Of a DNA stretch of 64,000 nucleotides, positions 1 through 9,029 are shown piece by piece; position 1 is the first letter of the stretch, and each line of letters begins with the position of its first letter. Below the pieces are notes generated by a model, which saw only the letters and a program-made list of their open reading frames with translations, ran no database searches and had not been told where the DNA came from. Source of the stretch: an uncultured Lachnospiraceae bacterium (GTDB lineage: Bacteria; Bacillota; Clostridia; Lachnospirales; Lachnospiraceae); NCBI GenBank assembly GCA_900554205.1, contig USGM01000004.1, forward strand, positions 1 to 64,000. The letters run 5' to 3'. The translations under genes were made by a program, and so were the position numbers.

Positions 1-107
1 CGGATAAGCAGAAGAAAATGTGGGATTTTCTGGCGGCTGCAGATGTGGCACTCTACTTTCAGAAGAAGGAAAAGAAGGGCTGCGTAAAATTTAGCAGTGT
101 AGTATAG
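1..107 (+). CDS. 3' end of a probable GGDEF-domain protein (partial)
   Basis: Only the last 34 codons are present, read from base 3 to the TAG at 105-107. The residues ADVALYFQKKEKKGC match the last helix of GGDEF (diguanylate cyclase) domains, where ADxALYxAKxxGRN is usual. Two other GGDEF genes lie in this window, so the assignment is plausible, but the catalytic motif is outside the window and the protein could also be an inactive GGDEF relative. Confidence 0.5.
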   Translation, partial: DKQKKMWDFLAAADVALYFQKKEKKGCVKFSSVV

Positions 108-119
108 GGAGGGTAATGC

Positions 120-1721
120 ATGAAACTGATTTTTATCGGGGCGGATCACGAGGTGACGGGAAGCTGTCACTATATTGAAGTAGGCGACAAACACATTCTT
201 GTGGATTACGGCATGGAGCAGGGAATCAACGTTTTTGAAAATGCTGCGCTGCCTGTCAACGAATCGATGATTGACTTTGTTTTTCTGACACATGCACATG
301 TCGATCATTCGGGACTTCTGCCGCTCTTGTATGCAAGGGGCTTCCGGGGACAGGTCTATGCGACAGATGCGACAGCTGACCTTTGCAGTATTATGCTTCG
401 TGACTGCGCCCACATTCAGGCGATGGAGTCTGAGTGGAAGAACAGAAAGGCGAAGCGCAGCGAGTCCGTTGCAGCGACGGAGCCACTGTACACAATGGAG
501 GACGCGGAGGGACTGATCAAGAGAATCGTCCCCTGCCATTATGCAAAGGAAATTCAGGTCTGTGACGAGGTGAAAATCCGCTTTACGGATGTTGGGCATC
601 TTCTGGGTTCGGCGAGCATAGAGGTGTGGCTGACGGAGAACGGTGTGACGAAGAAGGTCGTGTTCTCCGGGGACATCGGAAATAAGAACCAGCCGCTGCT
701 GAAGGATCCCATTCTGACAAAGCAGGCGGATTATGTTGTCATGGAATCCACCTATGGAGACAGACTGCACGGCGCGAAGAGACCGGATTATGTCAAGGAA
801 TTGGCGGGAATACTTAAGGAGACGTTTGATAGGGGTGGCAATGTTGTGATCCCGTCATTTGCGGTCGGACGTACACAGGAAATGCTGTATTTCTTGCGGA
901 AGATCAAGGTGGACCGGCTGGTGGAGGGGCATGAGAATTTCCCGGTGTATGTCGACAGCCCGCTTGCGGTGGAGGCGACAGGCATCTTTCAGGATAACCG
1001 ATGGGAATGCTTTGACGATGAGGCGATGGAGCTTGTCAAGGAGGGGATCAACCCGATTGCTTTCGCGGGACTGAAACTGGCGATTACCAGTGAGGAATCG
1101 AAGGAGATCAATTTTAACGATGATCCCAAGGTCATTATCTCTGCATCGGGCATGTGTGAGGCGGGTCGTATCAGACATCATCTCAAGCATAACCTCTGGA
1201 GGCCGGAGTGTACGATATTGTTCGTCGGCTATCAGGCGATAGGAACGCTCGGCAGAAGCATTGTGGAGGGAGCGCAGGAGGTGCGTCTGTTCGGAGAGCC
1301 GATTCAGATCCGCGCGCAGATCAGGCAGCTTACCGGCATGAGCGGACACGCAGACAAAAACGGCCTGATCGAGTGGATCTCCGGCTTTGAGGAGAAGCCG
1401 AAGAAGGTGTTCGTCGTCCATGGAGAGGACAGCGTCTGCACAAGCTTTGCGGAGTGCTTAAAGATCGAGTATGGTCAGCGCGCTTATGCGCCTTACAGCG
1501 GAACCGTGTTTGACCTGACCTCTGGCAAGCTGGAATATGAGACGGAGCCTGTTCCGACGAAGAAGAAAGCAAAGTCGGCGGTTGCAACCGGCGTTTATGC
1601 GAGACTGCTCGCAGCGGCACAGAGGCTGCTGGCGCTTGTACAGAAGAAGGATGGCATGCCGAATAAAGAGGCGGCGAAATTCGCGGATCAGATTAATTCG
1701 CTGTGCGATAAGTATCAATAG
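120..1721 (+). CDS. MBL-fold beta-CASP hydrolase, putative ribonuclease
   Basis: This 533-residue protein has a metallo-beta-lactamase fold joined to a beta-CASP and an RNA-specificity (RMMBL) domain. The zinc-binding motif HAHVDH is at residues 58-63. FSGDIG follows near residue 180, and the C-terminal motifs SGHAD and VVHGE carry the remaining metal ligands. Family members are usually mRNA or rRNA processing ribonucleases of the cytoplasm. The residues after about 455 are a Lys/Ala-rich tail. The ATG follows GGAGGGTAATGC. It is probably co-transcribed with the ThyX gene, 26 bp downstream. The exact RNA substrate cannot be inferred. Confidence 0.85.
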   Translation: MKLIFIGADHEVTGSCHYIEVGDKHILVDYGMEQGINVFENAALPVNESMIDFVFLTHAHVDHSGLLPLLYARGFRGQVYATDATADLCSIMLRDCAHIQAMESEWKNRKAKRSESVAATEPLYTMEDAEGLIKRIVPCHYAKEIQVCDEVKIRFTDVGHLLGSASIEVWLTENGVTKKVVFSGDIGNKNQPLLKDPILTKQADYVVMESTYGDRLHGAKRPDYVKELAGILKETFDRGGNVVIPSFAVGRTQEMLYFLRKIKVDRLVEGHENFPVYVDSPLAVEATGIFQDNRWECFDDEAMELVKEGINPIAFAGLKLAITSEESKEINFNDDPKVIISASGMCEAGRIRHHLKHNLWRPECTILFVGYQAIGTLGRSIVEGAQEVRLFGEPIQIRAQIRQLTGMSGHADKNGLIEWISGFEEKPKKVFVVHGEDSVCTSFAECLKIEYGQRAYAPYSGTVFDLTSGKLEYETEPVPTKKKAKSAVATGVYARLLAAAQRLLALVQKKDGMPNKEAAKFADQINSLCDKYQ

Positions 1722-1747
1722 GTGGAAATATAGAAACGAGGAATGAA

Positions 1748-2452
1748 ATGGGTAAGATTATCATACAGAGCGAGACAACGGTTGACCCGATCAGTCTGAT
1801 CGGGAGAGAGGCAGGGGTGTGCTGGGGTGGCAACATTACGGATGCCGAGAAGAATTATAAGCGCGGCATGGATTGCCTGAAGTCCGGACATGGCAGGACG
1901 TGGGAGTATCCGCAGGTCTATATGATCGTTGACGGATATTCGGCGAGAGTCATACGGGAACTGTACACGCATATCGGCGGCTCTCCGACGAGGCTGCAGG
2001 CATCGACCAGATATATCAACTACCAGAAGGGCTTTCCCTATGTTGTCCCGCCGAGGATCGCGGCAGATGAGCAGGCGGAGAAGATATACTGTCAGGCGAT
2101 GGATTCTATTCTGACCGCTATGCAGGAGCTTGAGAAGCTGGAGATGCCGAGGGAGGATGTCGGAATGCTGCTCCCGCTGGGCATGGAGACAAAGGTCGTT
2201 CTGCGGACGAACCTGCGCAACCTGATTGACATGGCGCACCAGAGGATGTGCAGCAGGGCGTACTGGGAATTCCGCCAGCTGATGAATGACATGTGTAAGG
2301 CTCTGAGTGAGTATTCAGAGGAATGGAAATATCTGGTGGAGCACTATTTTGTACCGAAATGTGAGGTCAGCGGCTTCTGTACGGAGACAAAGTGCTGCGG
2401 CAGAAAGCCGAAGTTAAATGAAGCTGATGAAAGGCCGGATAAAAACGGCTGA
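1748..2452 (+). CDS. thyX: FAD-dependent thymidylate synthase ThyX
   Basis: ThyX makes dTMP from dUMP using methylene-tetrahydrofolate and reduced flavin. The 234-residue protein contains HIGGSPTRLQASTRYINY at about 75-92, which corresponds to the ThyX signature RHRxxSxNxxSxRY but is divergent at its start: the leading Arg-His-Arg is not conserved. The C-terminus is Cys-rich (CEVSGFCTETKCC), a plausible metal-binding tail. It sits directly upstream of dihydrofolate reductase (22 bp gap), so two steps of thymidylate/folate metabolism are linked. The start ATG follows GAGGAATGAA. Confidence 0.85.
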   Translation: MGKIIIQSETTVDPISLIGREAGVCWGGNITDAEKNYKRGMDCLKSGHGRTWEYPQVYMIVDGYSARVIRELYTHIGGSPTRLQASTRYINYQKGFPYVVPPRIAADEQAEKIYCQAMDSILTAMQELEKLEMPREDVGMLLPLGMETKVVLRTNLRNLIDMAHQRMCSRAYWEFRQLMNDMCKALSEYSEEWKYLVEHYFVPKCEVSGFCTETKCCGRKPKLNEADERPDKNG

Positions 2453-2474
2453 TACAGGAAGCAGGGGGAAACAG

Positions 2475-2969
2475 ATGAACATTATCGCGGCGGTAGACAA
2501 TAACTGGGCAATCGGAAACAGGGAGAAGCTCCTTGTCAGCATTCCGAATGACCAGAAGCATTTCAGGGAGGAGACGACAGGCAAGGTCGTCGTTCTGGGA
2601 AGAAAGACCTTACAGACCTTCCCGCAGGAGCAGCCGTTGCAGAACCGCATCAATATTATTCTGTCAGGCGACAGAAATTATAAGGTAAAGGGTGCGACGG
2701 TGGTTCATTCCATCGAAGAGCTGCTTGAGGAACTGGGAAAGTACGACACGGAGGATGTGTACATTATCGGCGGTGAGAGCATCTACCGCCAGCTGCTGCC
2801 CTACTGTGATGTCGCACATATTACCAAGATAGACCACAGCTACGAGGCGGACGCCCATTTTCCGAATCTGGATGACGACCCGGAGTGGGAGATCACGGCG
2901 GACAGTGATGAACAGACCTATTTCGATCTCGCCTATACCTTTCAGAGATATGAGAGAAAACGACACTAA
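2475..2969 (+). CDS. folA: Dihydrofolate reductase
   Basis: A 164-residue dihydrofolate reductase (NADPH-dependent reduction of dihydrofolate to tetrahydrofolate). The hallmarks are the N-terminal INxxAAVDNNWAIG-type strand and Met20-loop region, VVLGRKT at about 39-45, and the NADPH-binding VYIIGGESIYRQLL near 95. An upstream in-frame codon exists at 2418, but the ATG at 2475 is preceded by GCAGGGGGAAACAG and gives the normal family length. ThyX leaves tetrahydrofolate rather than dihydrofolate, so a ThyX-containing genome does not need a fast DHFR; the pairing here is notable but not unique. Confidence 0.93.
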   Translation: MNIIAAVDNNWAIGNREKLLVSIPNDQKHFREETTGKVVVLGRKTLQTFPQEQPLQNRINIILSGDRNYKVKGATVVHSIEELLEELGKYDTEDVYIIGGESIYRQLLPYCDVAHITKIDHSYEADAHFPNLDDDPEWEITADSDEQTYFDLAYTFQRYERKRH

Positions 2970-2997
2970 CTTTGCCGATTTAGTTTGGAAAAGCGTA

Positions 2998-3026
2998 TTG
3001 ACTTTTGATTTTGGAAGTATAATAAT
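2998..3026 (+). promoter_or_regulatory. Promoter for ilvE
   Basis: TTGACT at 2998-3003 is followed 17 bp later by AATAAT at 3021-3026. An overlapping TATAAT at 3018-3023 has a short 14-bp spacer. This is the only promoter-like sequence between folA and ilvE and fits sigma-A. Confidence 0.6.
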
Positions 3027-3069
3027 GATTAACAAACAATATACAACAGGGAAGGATGGCTGGTAGACT

Positions 3070-4095
3070 ATGGAAAAGAAAAATATTGACTGGGGCAACC
3101 TCGGATTTGGATATGTTCAGACGGATTTCCGTTATGTATCCAACTTTAAGAATGGCGCGTGGGATGACGGCGTGATCACAGAGGATGCCAATATTGTCCT
3201 GAATGAATGTGCAGGTGTTCTGCAGTATGCCCAGACAGCGTTTGAGGGTCTGAAGGCATATACCACGGAGGATGGGCATATCGTTACCTTCCGTCCCGAC
3301 CTGAATGCAGAGCGTATGGAGGCTTCTGCGGCAAGACTGGAGATGCCTGTATTCCCCAAGGAGAGATTTCTGGATGCAGTGACAAAGGTTGTCGCAGCGA
3401 ATGCCGCCTTTGTACCGCCCTATGGCAGCGGAGCAACCCTGTATCTGCGTCCCTATATGTTCGGAACGAATCCTGTCATCGGTGTCAAGCCGGCGGACGA
3501 GTACCAGTTCAGAATCTTCTGTACTCCGGTAGGTCCCTATTTCAAGGGTGGTGTGAAGCCTCTGACGATCCGTGTCAGCGACTTTGACCGTGCGGCGCCG
3601 CATGGAACCGGTAATATCAAGGCAGGACTGAACTACGCCATGAGTCTTCACGCAATCGTGACGGCACATCACGAGGGCTACGATGAGAATATGTATCTTG
3701 ATCCCGGAACCCGCACAAAGGTTGAAGAGACCGGAGGCGCTAACTTCCTGTTCGTCACAAAGGATGGCAAGGTTGTAACGCCGAAGTCGGACAGCATTCT
3801 GCCGTCTATCACCCGCCGCTCTCTCGTCTATGTGGCGAAGGAATATCTCGGACTTGAGGTGGAGGAGCGCGAGGTATACCTGGATGAGGTCAAGGATTTC
3901 GCGGAGTGTGGACTTTGCGGAACGGCAGCAGTCATCTCACCGGTTGGGAAGATCGTGGATCACGGAACAGAGATCTGCATGCCCAGCGGTATGACGGAGA
4001 TGGGCCCTGTGACAAAGAAGCTTTACGATACCCTGACAGGAATCCAGATGGGAAGAATCGAAGCGCCCAAGGGCTGGATTCATGTGATTGAGTAA
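3070..4095 (+). CDS. ilvE: Branched-chain amino acid aminotransferase
   Basis: A 341-residue class IV aminotransferase of the branched-chain type, catalysing the last step of Leu, Ile and Val synthesis with glutamate as donor. The PLP-binding lysine lies in GTGNIKAGLNYA (Lys about 184). The PLP-phosphate region EETGGANFLFV is near 220, and the substrate-loop sequence CGTAAVISPVG follows near 285. The N-terminus (TDFRYVSNFKNGAW) is typical of the longer, eukaryote-like BCAT branch found in Firmicutes. The stop codon abuts the start of the following lipoprotein gene with no gap. Confidence 0.93.
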   Translation: MEKKNIDWGNLGFGYVQTDFRYVSNFKNGAWDDGVITEDANIVLNECAGVLQYAQTAFEGLKAYTTEDGHIVTFRPDLNAERMEASAARLEMPVFPKERFLDAVTKVVAANAAFVPPYGSGATLYLRPYMFGTNPVIGVKPADEYQFRIFCTPVGPYFKGGVKPLTIRVSDFDRAAPHGTGNIKAGLNYAMSLHAIVTAHHEGYDENMYLDPGTRTKVEETGGANFLFVTKDGKVVTPKSDSILPSITRRSLVYVAKEYLGLEVEEREVYLDEVKDFAECGLCGTAAVISPVGKIVDHGTEICMPSGMTEMGPVTKKLYDTLTGIQMGRIEAPKGWIHVIE

Positions 4096-5163
4096 ATGGC
4101 AGGACAGAATAATTTGCGCGGATTCCGAAGACGGTATCTTGCTCTTTTGGTATGTCTTCTGGCGGTCCTTGGCAGTCTGACTGCGTGTGGTGGGACCAGA
4201 GTGGTATTTACGACCGGCTTCGGAAAGGATGAGGTGTTCCGCATTGCCGATGAAAGTTGCACCCGCGCCGAGATCATGGTCTATCTGACGACGACCCAGA
4301 ACCGCTATGAGAGTGTCTATGGGCCGGAGGTCTGGAACATAGCGAAGGACGGTGTGACGCTGGAGGAAAATGTGAAGGAGACTGTGCTGGCAAAGATTGC
4401 ACAGATCAAGACGATGTGTCTTCTGGCGGAAAAAGAGGGTGTTGAGCTGGATGAGACAGAGAACGGGCTTGCGGCGGATGCAGCGGCGGAATATTACAAT
4501 TCCTTAAGTGCGGACCGGATAGAACAGCTGGGAGTGGATGAAAAGACGGTTCTTCGTCTTTACATGGAATATGCGTTGGCAAACAAGGTCTATGAGTACA
4601 TTATTCAGGATATTAACCCCGAGATCAGTGATGATGAGGCGAGGACGATTACCGTGCAGCACATTTTCCTGAGAACATGGACGACCGACGGCAGCGGTGC
4701 GAGGGTGCGATACTCGGAAGATGTGAAGCAGTCGGTCTATGAAAAGGCGTGCGACATCAGAGAACAGGCGGTCAGCGGGGAGAAGGATTTTCTTGAACTG
4801 GCATCCAAGTACAGCGAGGACCCGAATATTACCTGTTCTTTCGGAAAGGGCGAGATGGAGGAGGCATTCGAGGAGGAAGCTTTTTCCCTTGAGACAGATG
4901 AGATCAGTCCTGTGATCGAGACAGATTCCGGCTACCATATTATCAAGTGTATCAGTACCTTCGACAGGGAACAGACGGAATTGAGCAAGCAGGAGATTGT
5001 CGAGCAGAGACGGCGAGAGGTGTTCGGGGAGGAGTATGATGCCTTCGCCCTGACGCTGGTGAGACAGCTGAACACAAAGCTTTGGGATGAGATTACGCTG
5101 GTTCAGGGCGGGAGCTCGGATACGGCGGATTTCTTTGAAATCTATGCAAAGTTTTTTCCGTAA
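4096..5163 (+). CDS. PpiC/PrsA-like peptidyl-prolyl isomerase lipoprotein
   Basis: This 355-residue protein has an N-terminal basic stretch, a hydrophobic segment and a lipobox ending LTAC (Cys31), so it should be lipid-anchored on the outer face of the membrane. Residues about 180-300 hold a parvulin/PpiC domain: QHIFLRT, FLELASKYSEDP, GKGEMEEAFEEEAFSL, then SGYHIIKC. The role would be folding of secreted proteins, as for PrsA. Its ATG follows the ilvE TAA directly and no clear Shine-Dalgarno precedes it, which suggests translational coupling to ilvE. The pairing of an amino acid enzyme with an exported foldase has no obvious functional logic. Confidence 0.8.
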   Translation: MAGQNNLRGFRRRYLALLVCLLAVLGSLTACGGTRVVFTTGFGKDEVFRIADESCTRAEIMVYLTTTQNRYESVYGPEVWNIAKDGVTLEENVKETVLAKIAQIKTMCLLAEKEGVELDETENGLAADAAAEYYNSLSADRIEQLGVDEKTVLRLYMEYALANKVYEYIIQDINPEISDDEARTITVQHIFLRTWTTDGSGARVRYSEDVKQSVYEKACDIREQAVSGEKDFLELASKYSEDPNITCSFGKGEMEEAFEEEAFSLETDEISPVIETDSGYHIIKCISTFDREQTELSKQEIVEQRRREVFGEEYDAFALTLVRQLNTKLWDEITLVQGGSSDTADFFEIYAKFFP

Positions 5164-5247
5164 CGTCTCTATGAGGCAACAAAAGATGGTTTAGAAAAAT
5201 TTTAGAAATCCGGGAATGCCGTGAAATCGGGCGTTTCCGGATAATTA

Positions 5248-5274
5248 TTAGCACTCGATGAAAACGAGTGCTAA
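5248..5274 (+). promoter_or_regulatory. CIRCE operator (HrcA site) upstream of htpG
   Basis: The site reads TTAGCACTC at 5248-5256, nine bases, then GAGTGCTAA at 5266-5274. This is a perfect match to both arms of the CIRCE consensus bound by the HrcA repressor. It lies just upstream of the -35 box of the htpG promoter. Confidence 0.93.
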
Positions 5275-5281
5275 TTTGCTG

Positions 5282-5310
5282 TTGACTTTTGAATGCTGCG
5301 GATTTACACT
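5282..5310 (+). promoter_or_regulatory. Promoter for htpG
   Basis: TTGACT at 5282-5287, a 17-bp spacer, and TACACT at 5305-5310. The CIRCE element ends 7 bp before the -35 box, so HrcA bound there would hinder RNA polymerase. Confidence 0.75.
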
Positions 5311-5353
5311 TAACATTATAGGAAACTTATTTCAGAGAAAGGGATGTTGTAAA

Positions 5354-7429
5354 ATGGCAGCGAAGAGCGGAAGCTTATCAATTAACAGTGAAAACATTTT
5401 TCCTATCATTAAGAAATGGCTGTATTCAGACCATGATATTTTTTACAGGGAGCTGATCTCCAACGGCTGTGATGCAGTGACAAAGCTGAAGAAGCTTGAC
5501 ATGATGGGCGAGTATACCCTGCCGGAGAATTATAAGGCAAGGATTGACGTGGTCGTTGACCCGGAGAAGAAGACTCTGACCTTTACCGATAACGGTCTGG
5601 GAATGACGGCGGAAGAGGTTGACGAGTATATCAACCAGATCGCTTTTTCCGGTGCAACGGATTTTATTGAGAAATATAAGGACAAGAGTAATGCGGATCA
5701 GATCATCGGTCACTTCGGTCTGGGCTTCTATTCGGCATTCATGGTGGCAGATGAGGTACACATCGACACTCTGTCCTACAAGGAGGGCGCAAAGCCGGTA
5801 CACTGGGAGTGTGACGGCGGTACGGAGTTCTCCATGGACGAGGGGGACAAGGCTGAGGTCGGCACAAAGATCACGCTGTTCCTGAATGAGGATTGCCTTG
5901 AGTTCTGCAACGAGTACAAGGCGAGAGAGATCATTAAGAAATATTGTTCCTTCATGCCCACCGAAATTTATCTGTCCAAGGCAGATACAAAGGAAACCCA
6001 GATCATCAAGCCGGAGGAGAAACTGGAGGACGATGTTGTCATCGAGGAAATCCATCCTACCGTGAAGGAGGACGGCACCACCGAGGGCGAGGAGAAGTTA
6101 AAGATCAGAAAGCGCCCGGAGCTTTTAAATGAGACGACACCGCTCTGGACGAAGCACCCGAATGACTGCACGAAGGAAGAGTATCTGGAATTTTACCGCA
6201 AGGTATTTCAGGATTACAAGGAGCCTTTGTTCTGGATCCATCTGAATATGGACTATCCTTTTAACTTAAAGGGTATTCTGTACTTCCCGAAGATCAACAT
6301 GGAATATGAGTCCATCGAGGGAACAATCAAGCTGTACAACAATCAGGTCTTCATTGCAGATAATATCAAGGAAGTCATTCCTGAGTTCCTGCTTCTGCTG
6401 AAGGGTGTGATCGACTGTCCTGATCTGCCGCTGAACGTATCCAGAAGCGCTTTGCAGAATGACGGCTTTGTAAAGAAGATTTCCGAATACATTACCAAGA
6501 AGGTAGCGGACAAGCTCTCCGGCATGTGCAAGACCGAGAAGGAAGAGTACGACAAATATTGGGACGACATCAGTCCGTTCATCAAGTTTGGCTGCCTGAA
6601 GGATGACAAATTCTGTGAGAAGATGAACGATTACATCCTGTTCAAGAATCTGGACGGAAAATATCTGACCCTGCCGGAATGCCTTGAGACAAAGCCGGTT
6701 GACACGGAGGAAACCGAGGCCGGAAATGCCGTTGACGAGAACGGCGAAAAGGTGGAAGCCGAGGTCGTGAACGACAGCGCAGAGGAGAAGGCAGAGAGCG
6801 AACAGGAAGAGAAGAAGGAAAAGATCATTTATTATGTGACGGATGAACAGCAGCAGAGCCAGTACATCAATATGTTCAAGGCGGCGAAGATGGATGCGGT
6901 CATTCTGACCCACAATATAGATCAGCCCTTCGTCTCCCAGCTGGAGTCCAAGAATGAGGGAATCAAATTCCAGAGAATTGATGCGGATGTGACGGATGCA
7001 CTTAAGACAAAGACTTCCAAGAAGGCACAGGAGGAGTTTGACGAGCAGGCAAAGCAGATTGCCGACATCATGAAGAAGGCGCTCAAGAATGACAAGATCA
7101 CGGTCAAGGTAGAGAAGCTTAAGAATAAGAAGATTTCCTCCATGATTACGCTGTCTGAGGAGACGCGTCGTATGCAGGATATGATGAAGATGTACTCGAT
7201 GCCCGGCATGGATATGGGTGCCTTTGGCGGAGAGGGCGAGACGCTGATCCTGAACGCAAATCATCCTCTTGTACAGTATGTGATCGAGCATAAGGACGGA
7301 GAGAACGTAGAGACGATCTGCGAACAGCTCTATGACCTTGCAAAGCTGCAGCATGCACCGCTGGCACCGGAGGCAATGACGAAGTTCATTGCGCGGAGCA
7401 ACGATATTATGATGCTGCTAGCAAAATAA
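5354..7429 (+). CDS. htpG: Molecular chaperone HtpG (Hsp90)
   Basis: A 691-residue Hsp90 chaperone. The GHKL ATPase domain carries ELISNGCDAVTKL, TFTDNGLGM and GHFGLGFYSAFMV within the first 140 residues. The middle domain has DLPLNVSRSALQND near 360. An acidic insertion rich in Glu and Lys (residues about 455-490) precedes the C-terminal dimerisation part. The ATG at 5354 is preferred over an in-frame upstream codon at 5258, because 5258 lies inside the CIRCE element and before the promoter. Transcription from a CIRCE-flanked promoter predicts HrcA control. In Bacillus subtilis htpG is not in the CIRCE regulon, so control differs here. Confidence 0.95.
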   Translation: MAAKSGSLSINSENIFPIIKKWLYSDHDIFYRELISNGCDAVTKLKKLDMMGEYTLPENYKARIDVVVDPEKKTLTFTDNGLGMTAEEVDEYINQIAFSGATDFIEKYKDKSNADQIIGHFGLGFYSAFMVADEVHIDTLSYKEGAKPVHWECDGGTEFSMDEGDKAEVGTKITLFLNEDCLEFCNEYKAREIIKKYCSFMPTEIYLSKADTKETQIIKPEEKLEDDVVIEEIHPTVKEDGTTEGEEKLKIRKRPELLNETTPLWTKHPNDCTKEEYLEFYRKVFQDYKEPLFWIHLNMDYPFNLKGILYFPKINMEYESIEGTIKLYNNQVFIADNIKEVIPEFLLLLKGVIDCPDLPLNVSRSALQNDGFVKKISEYITKKVADKLSGMCKTEKEEYDKYWDDISPFIKFGCLKDDKFCEKMNDYILFKNLDGKYLTLPECLETKPVDTEETEAGNAVDENGEKVEAEVVNDSAEEKAESEQEEKKEKIIYYVTDEQQQSQYINMFKAAKMDAVILTHNIDQPFVSQLESKNEGIKFQRIDADVTDALKTKTSKKAQEEFDEQAKQIADIMKKALKNDKITVKVEKLKNKKISSMITLSEETRRMQDMMKMYSMPGMDMGAFGGEGETLILNANHPLVQYVIEHKDGENVETICEQLYDLAKLQHAPLAPEAMTKFIARSNDIMMLLAK

Positions 7430-7457
7430 TTAGAACAAAACAGACAAAAAGTATGAG

Positions 7458-7480
7458 AGCCGCAGTGTTACACTGCGGCT
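7458..7480 (+). terminator. Perfect 10-bp hairpin after htpG
   Basis: AGCCGCAGTG at 7458-7467 pairs perfectly with CACTGCGGCT at 7471-7480 across a TTA loop. The following bases (TATCATGTAT) are not a T-run. It may be a weak terminator or a transcript-end stabiliser between htpG and the LuxR gene. Confidence 0.5.
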
Positions 7481-7517
7481 TATCATGTATGAAATGTGTA
7501 TTAAAGAGAGGGGCAAA

Positions 7518-9029
7518 ATGAGTCAGAGGGAGAAAAAGGACAGGTTTTATCCGCGCAAGGCGAAGGAAATGCAGCGTGTGCTGAAAAATGCGGATAAGGA
7601 AGGAAGGCTTCAGCAGACGCTGGTGGAGGAGCTTCAGCACCCGATCAGTATGCCAGCAATCTGGACATGCCGGGAATATCTTCATAAGGTATCCGAGGAC
7701 ACCTATCCGAGGGGGAGCAGCGAGTGGATGGCGCTGCTTTCCGTGCGTGCACTCCTTTCCACCATGGAGGACGATCTGGAGAGTGCGAAAAGCTATATAG
7801 CTATCCTTGGCGATGTGCCGGAGAATGCAGATGAAAAACAGCGGGCGACGCAGGAATTTGTCCGGCTGGCGACAGAACTTGTCATGCCTTATATCAGCGA
7901 CAACCGTTTTTTGCACGTTGTGGCGGCGCTGCGGGAGAGAAACGTACCGCCGATACGGAGCCTCACCCTGTCCGCGAGCAGACCGAGTATTCTGAATGGC
8001 TTCCGGGATTTTACAAGATATGGACGGAGCATCCCGGACGGCAGGAAGCAGATAGAAGAGAGCGTCCGTATGCTGTACGGCGATAAGGGCAAGGGCGTTG
8101 TGGAAATTGCTCTCGCAGAGTGGTATTACCAGAAAAATGACACCTTTCATGCGTTGGTTCTGGTGGCGGGGACGATCCCCCTGATGGAAAGCAAGCAGGA
8201 CATACAGTGTCTCTTTGTGGCGATGGCGCTGCAGATGAAGATACTGTTATTAAACGGTCAGACGAAGGCTGCAGCCCCTCTGGTGTCCCAGATCAGGACA
8301 AAAATTGAAAACGTCGGGTGGGAGGAACTGGAAAGTAGTCTGTATGCCCTGTCCGCATGGGCTGCCTGTTATGACGGAAATCAGGAGATCGTGCAGGAAT
8401 GGATGGAAAAGAATGCCCCGGATGAGACAGGGGAATTCTATATGATGGATATGTATGCCTATCTGGTGAAGGTGAGGTGCTATCTTTTTGCCGGAAAGTA
8501 TATGATGGCGCTGGTGCTTGCGAAGCAGCTCATTCATATGCTTGAGAGGTGCAACCGGTATATGGACATCTGCGAATGTCATATGCTGGCGGCGATCGCC
8601 TGCTACAAGGCGGGCAGCATGGAGGATATGTGCGACGAGCTGGAGATCGCTATCAGGATGGCGAAAAGATATTGCTATATCAGATTGCTTGCGGATGAAG
8701 GCGCGTATATGGTGAATCTGCTCAATGTATATGAGAAGATGAGAGGAACGGATGAATTTACCGATCAGATCAGGGAGCTTGCGCAGGAGGTAGGGAAGCG
8801 TCTGCCGAATTATATGAAGTCACCGGCGGAATACTACGAGCCGCTCACGGCGACGGAGAAGAGGGTGCTGAGACTTCTGGCGGAGGGTCTGTCCTATGAG
8901 GAGATGGGAGAAAAGCTCGGGAAGAAGCCGGGAACCGTGAAATTCCACAGCTCCGGCATCTTCCGGAAGCTACAGGTCAAAAACCGCAGTCAGGCGGTAA
9001 ACAAGGCGACACAGATCGGATTGATCTAG
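7518..9029 (+). CDS. LuxR-family transcriptional regulator with long helical N-terminus
   Basis: A 503-residue protein whose last 65 residues form a LuxR/GerE helix-turn-helix (LTATEKRVLRLLAEGLSYEE, then GTVKFHSSGIFRKLQVKNRS). The preceding 430 residues look all-helical with TPR-like pairs, as in MalT/LAL regulators, but there is no N-terminal Walker A, so it is not a complete LAL ATPase. The ATG at 7518 follows GAGAGGGGCAAA and is preferred over 7485. The stop codon overlaps the stop of the convergent uxuB gene at a shared CTAG. The ligand and targets are unknown. Confidence 0.75.
   Translation: MSQREKKDRFYPRKAKEMQRVLKNADKEGRLQQTLVEELQHPISMPAIWTCREYLHKVSEDTYPRGSSEWMALLSVRALLSTMEDDLESAKSYIAILGDVPENADEKQRATQEFVRLATELVMPYISDNRFLHVVAALRERNVPPIRSLTLSASRPSILNGFRDFTRYGRSIPDGRKQIEESVRMLYGDKGKGVVEIALAEWYYQKNDTFHALVLVAGTIPLMESKQDIQCLFVAMALQMKILLLNGQTKAAAPLVSQIRTKIENVGWEELESSLYALSAWAACYDGNQEIVQEWMEKNAPDETGEFYMMDMYAYLVKVRCYLFAGKYMMALVLAKQLIHMLERCNRYMDICECHMLAAIACYKAGSMEDMCDELEIAIRMAKRYCYIRLLADEGAYMVNLLNVYEKMRGTDEFTDQIRELAQEVGKRLPNYMKSPAEYYEPLTATEKRVLRLLAEGLSYEEMGEKLGKKPGTVKFHSSGIFRKLQVKNRSQAVNKATQIGLI

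Noticed and set aside
2970..3069. A branched-chain amino acid leader or T-box before ilvE
   Set aside because: The transcript leader from the predicted promoter is only about 35-40 nt and shows no stem or T-box motif.
6266..7354. Open frame of 362 codons on the minus strand
   Set aside because: Antisense to htpG; low-complexity Leu-rich translation without domains.
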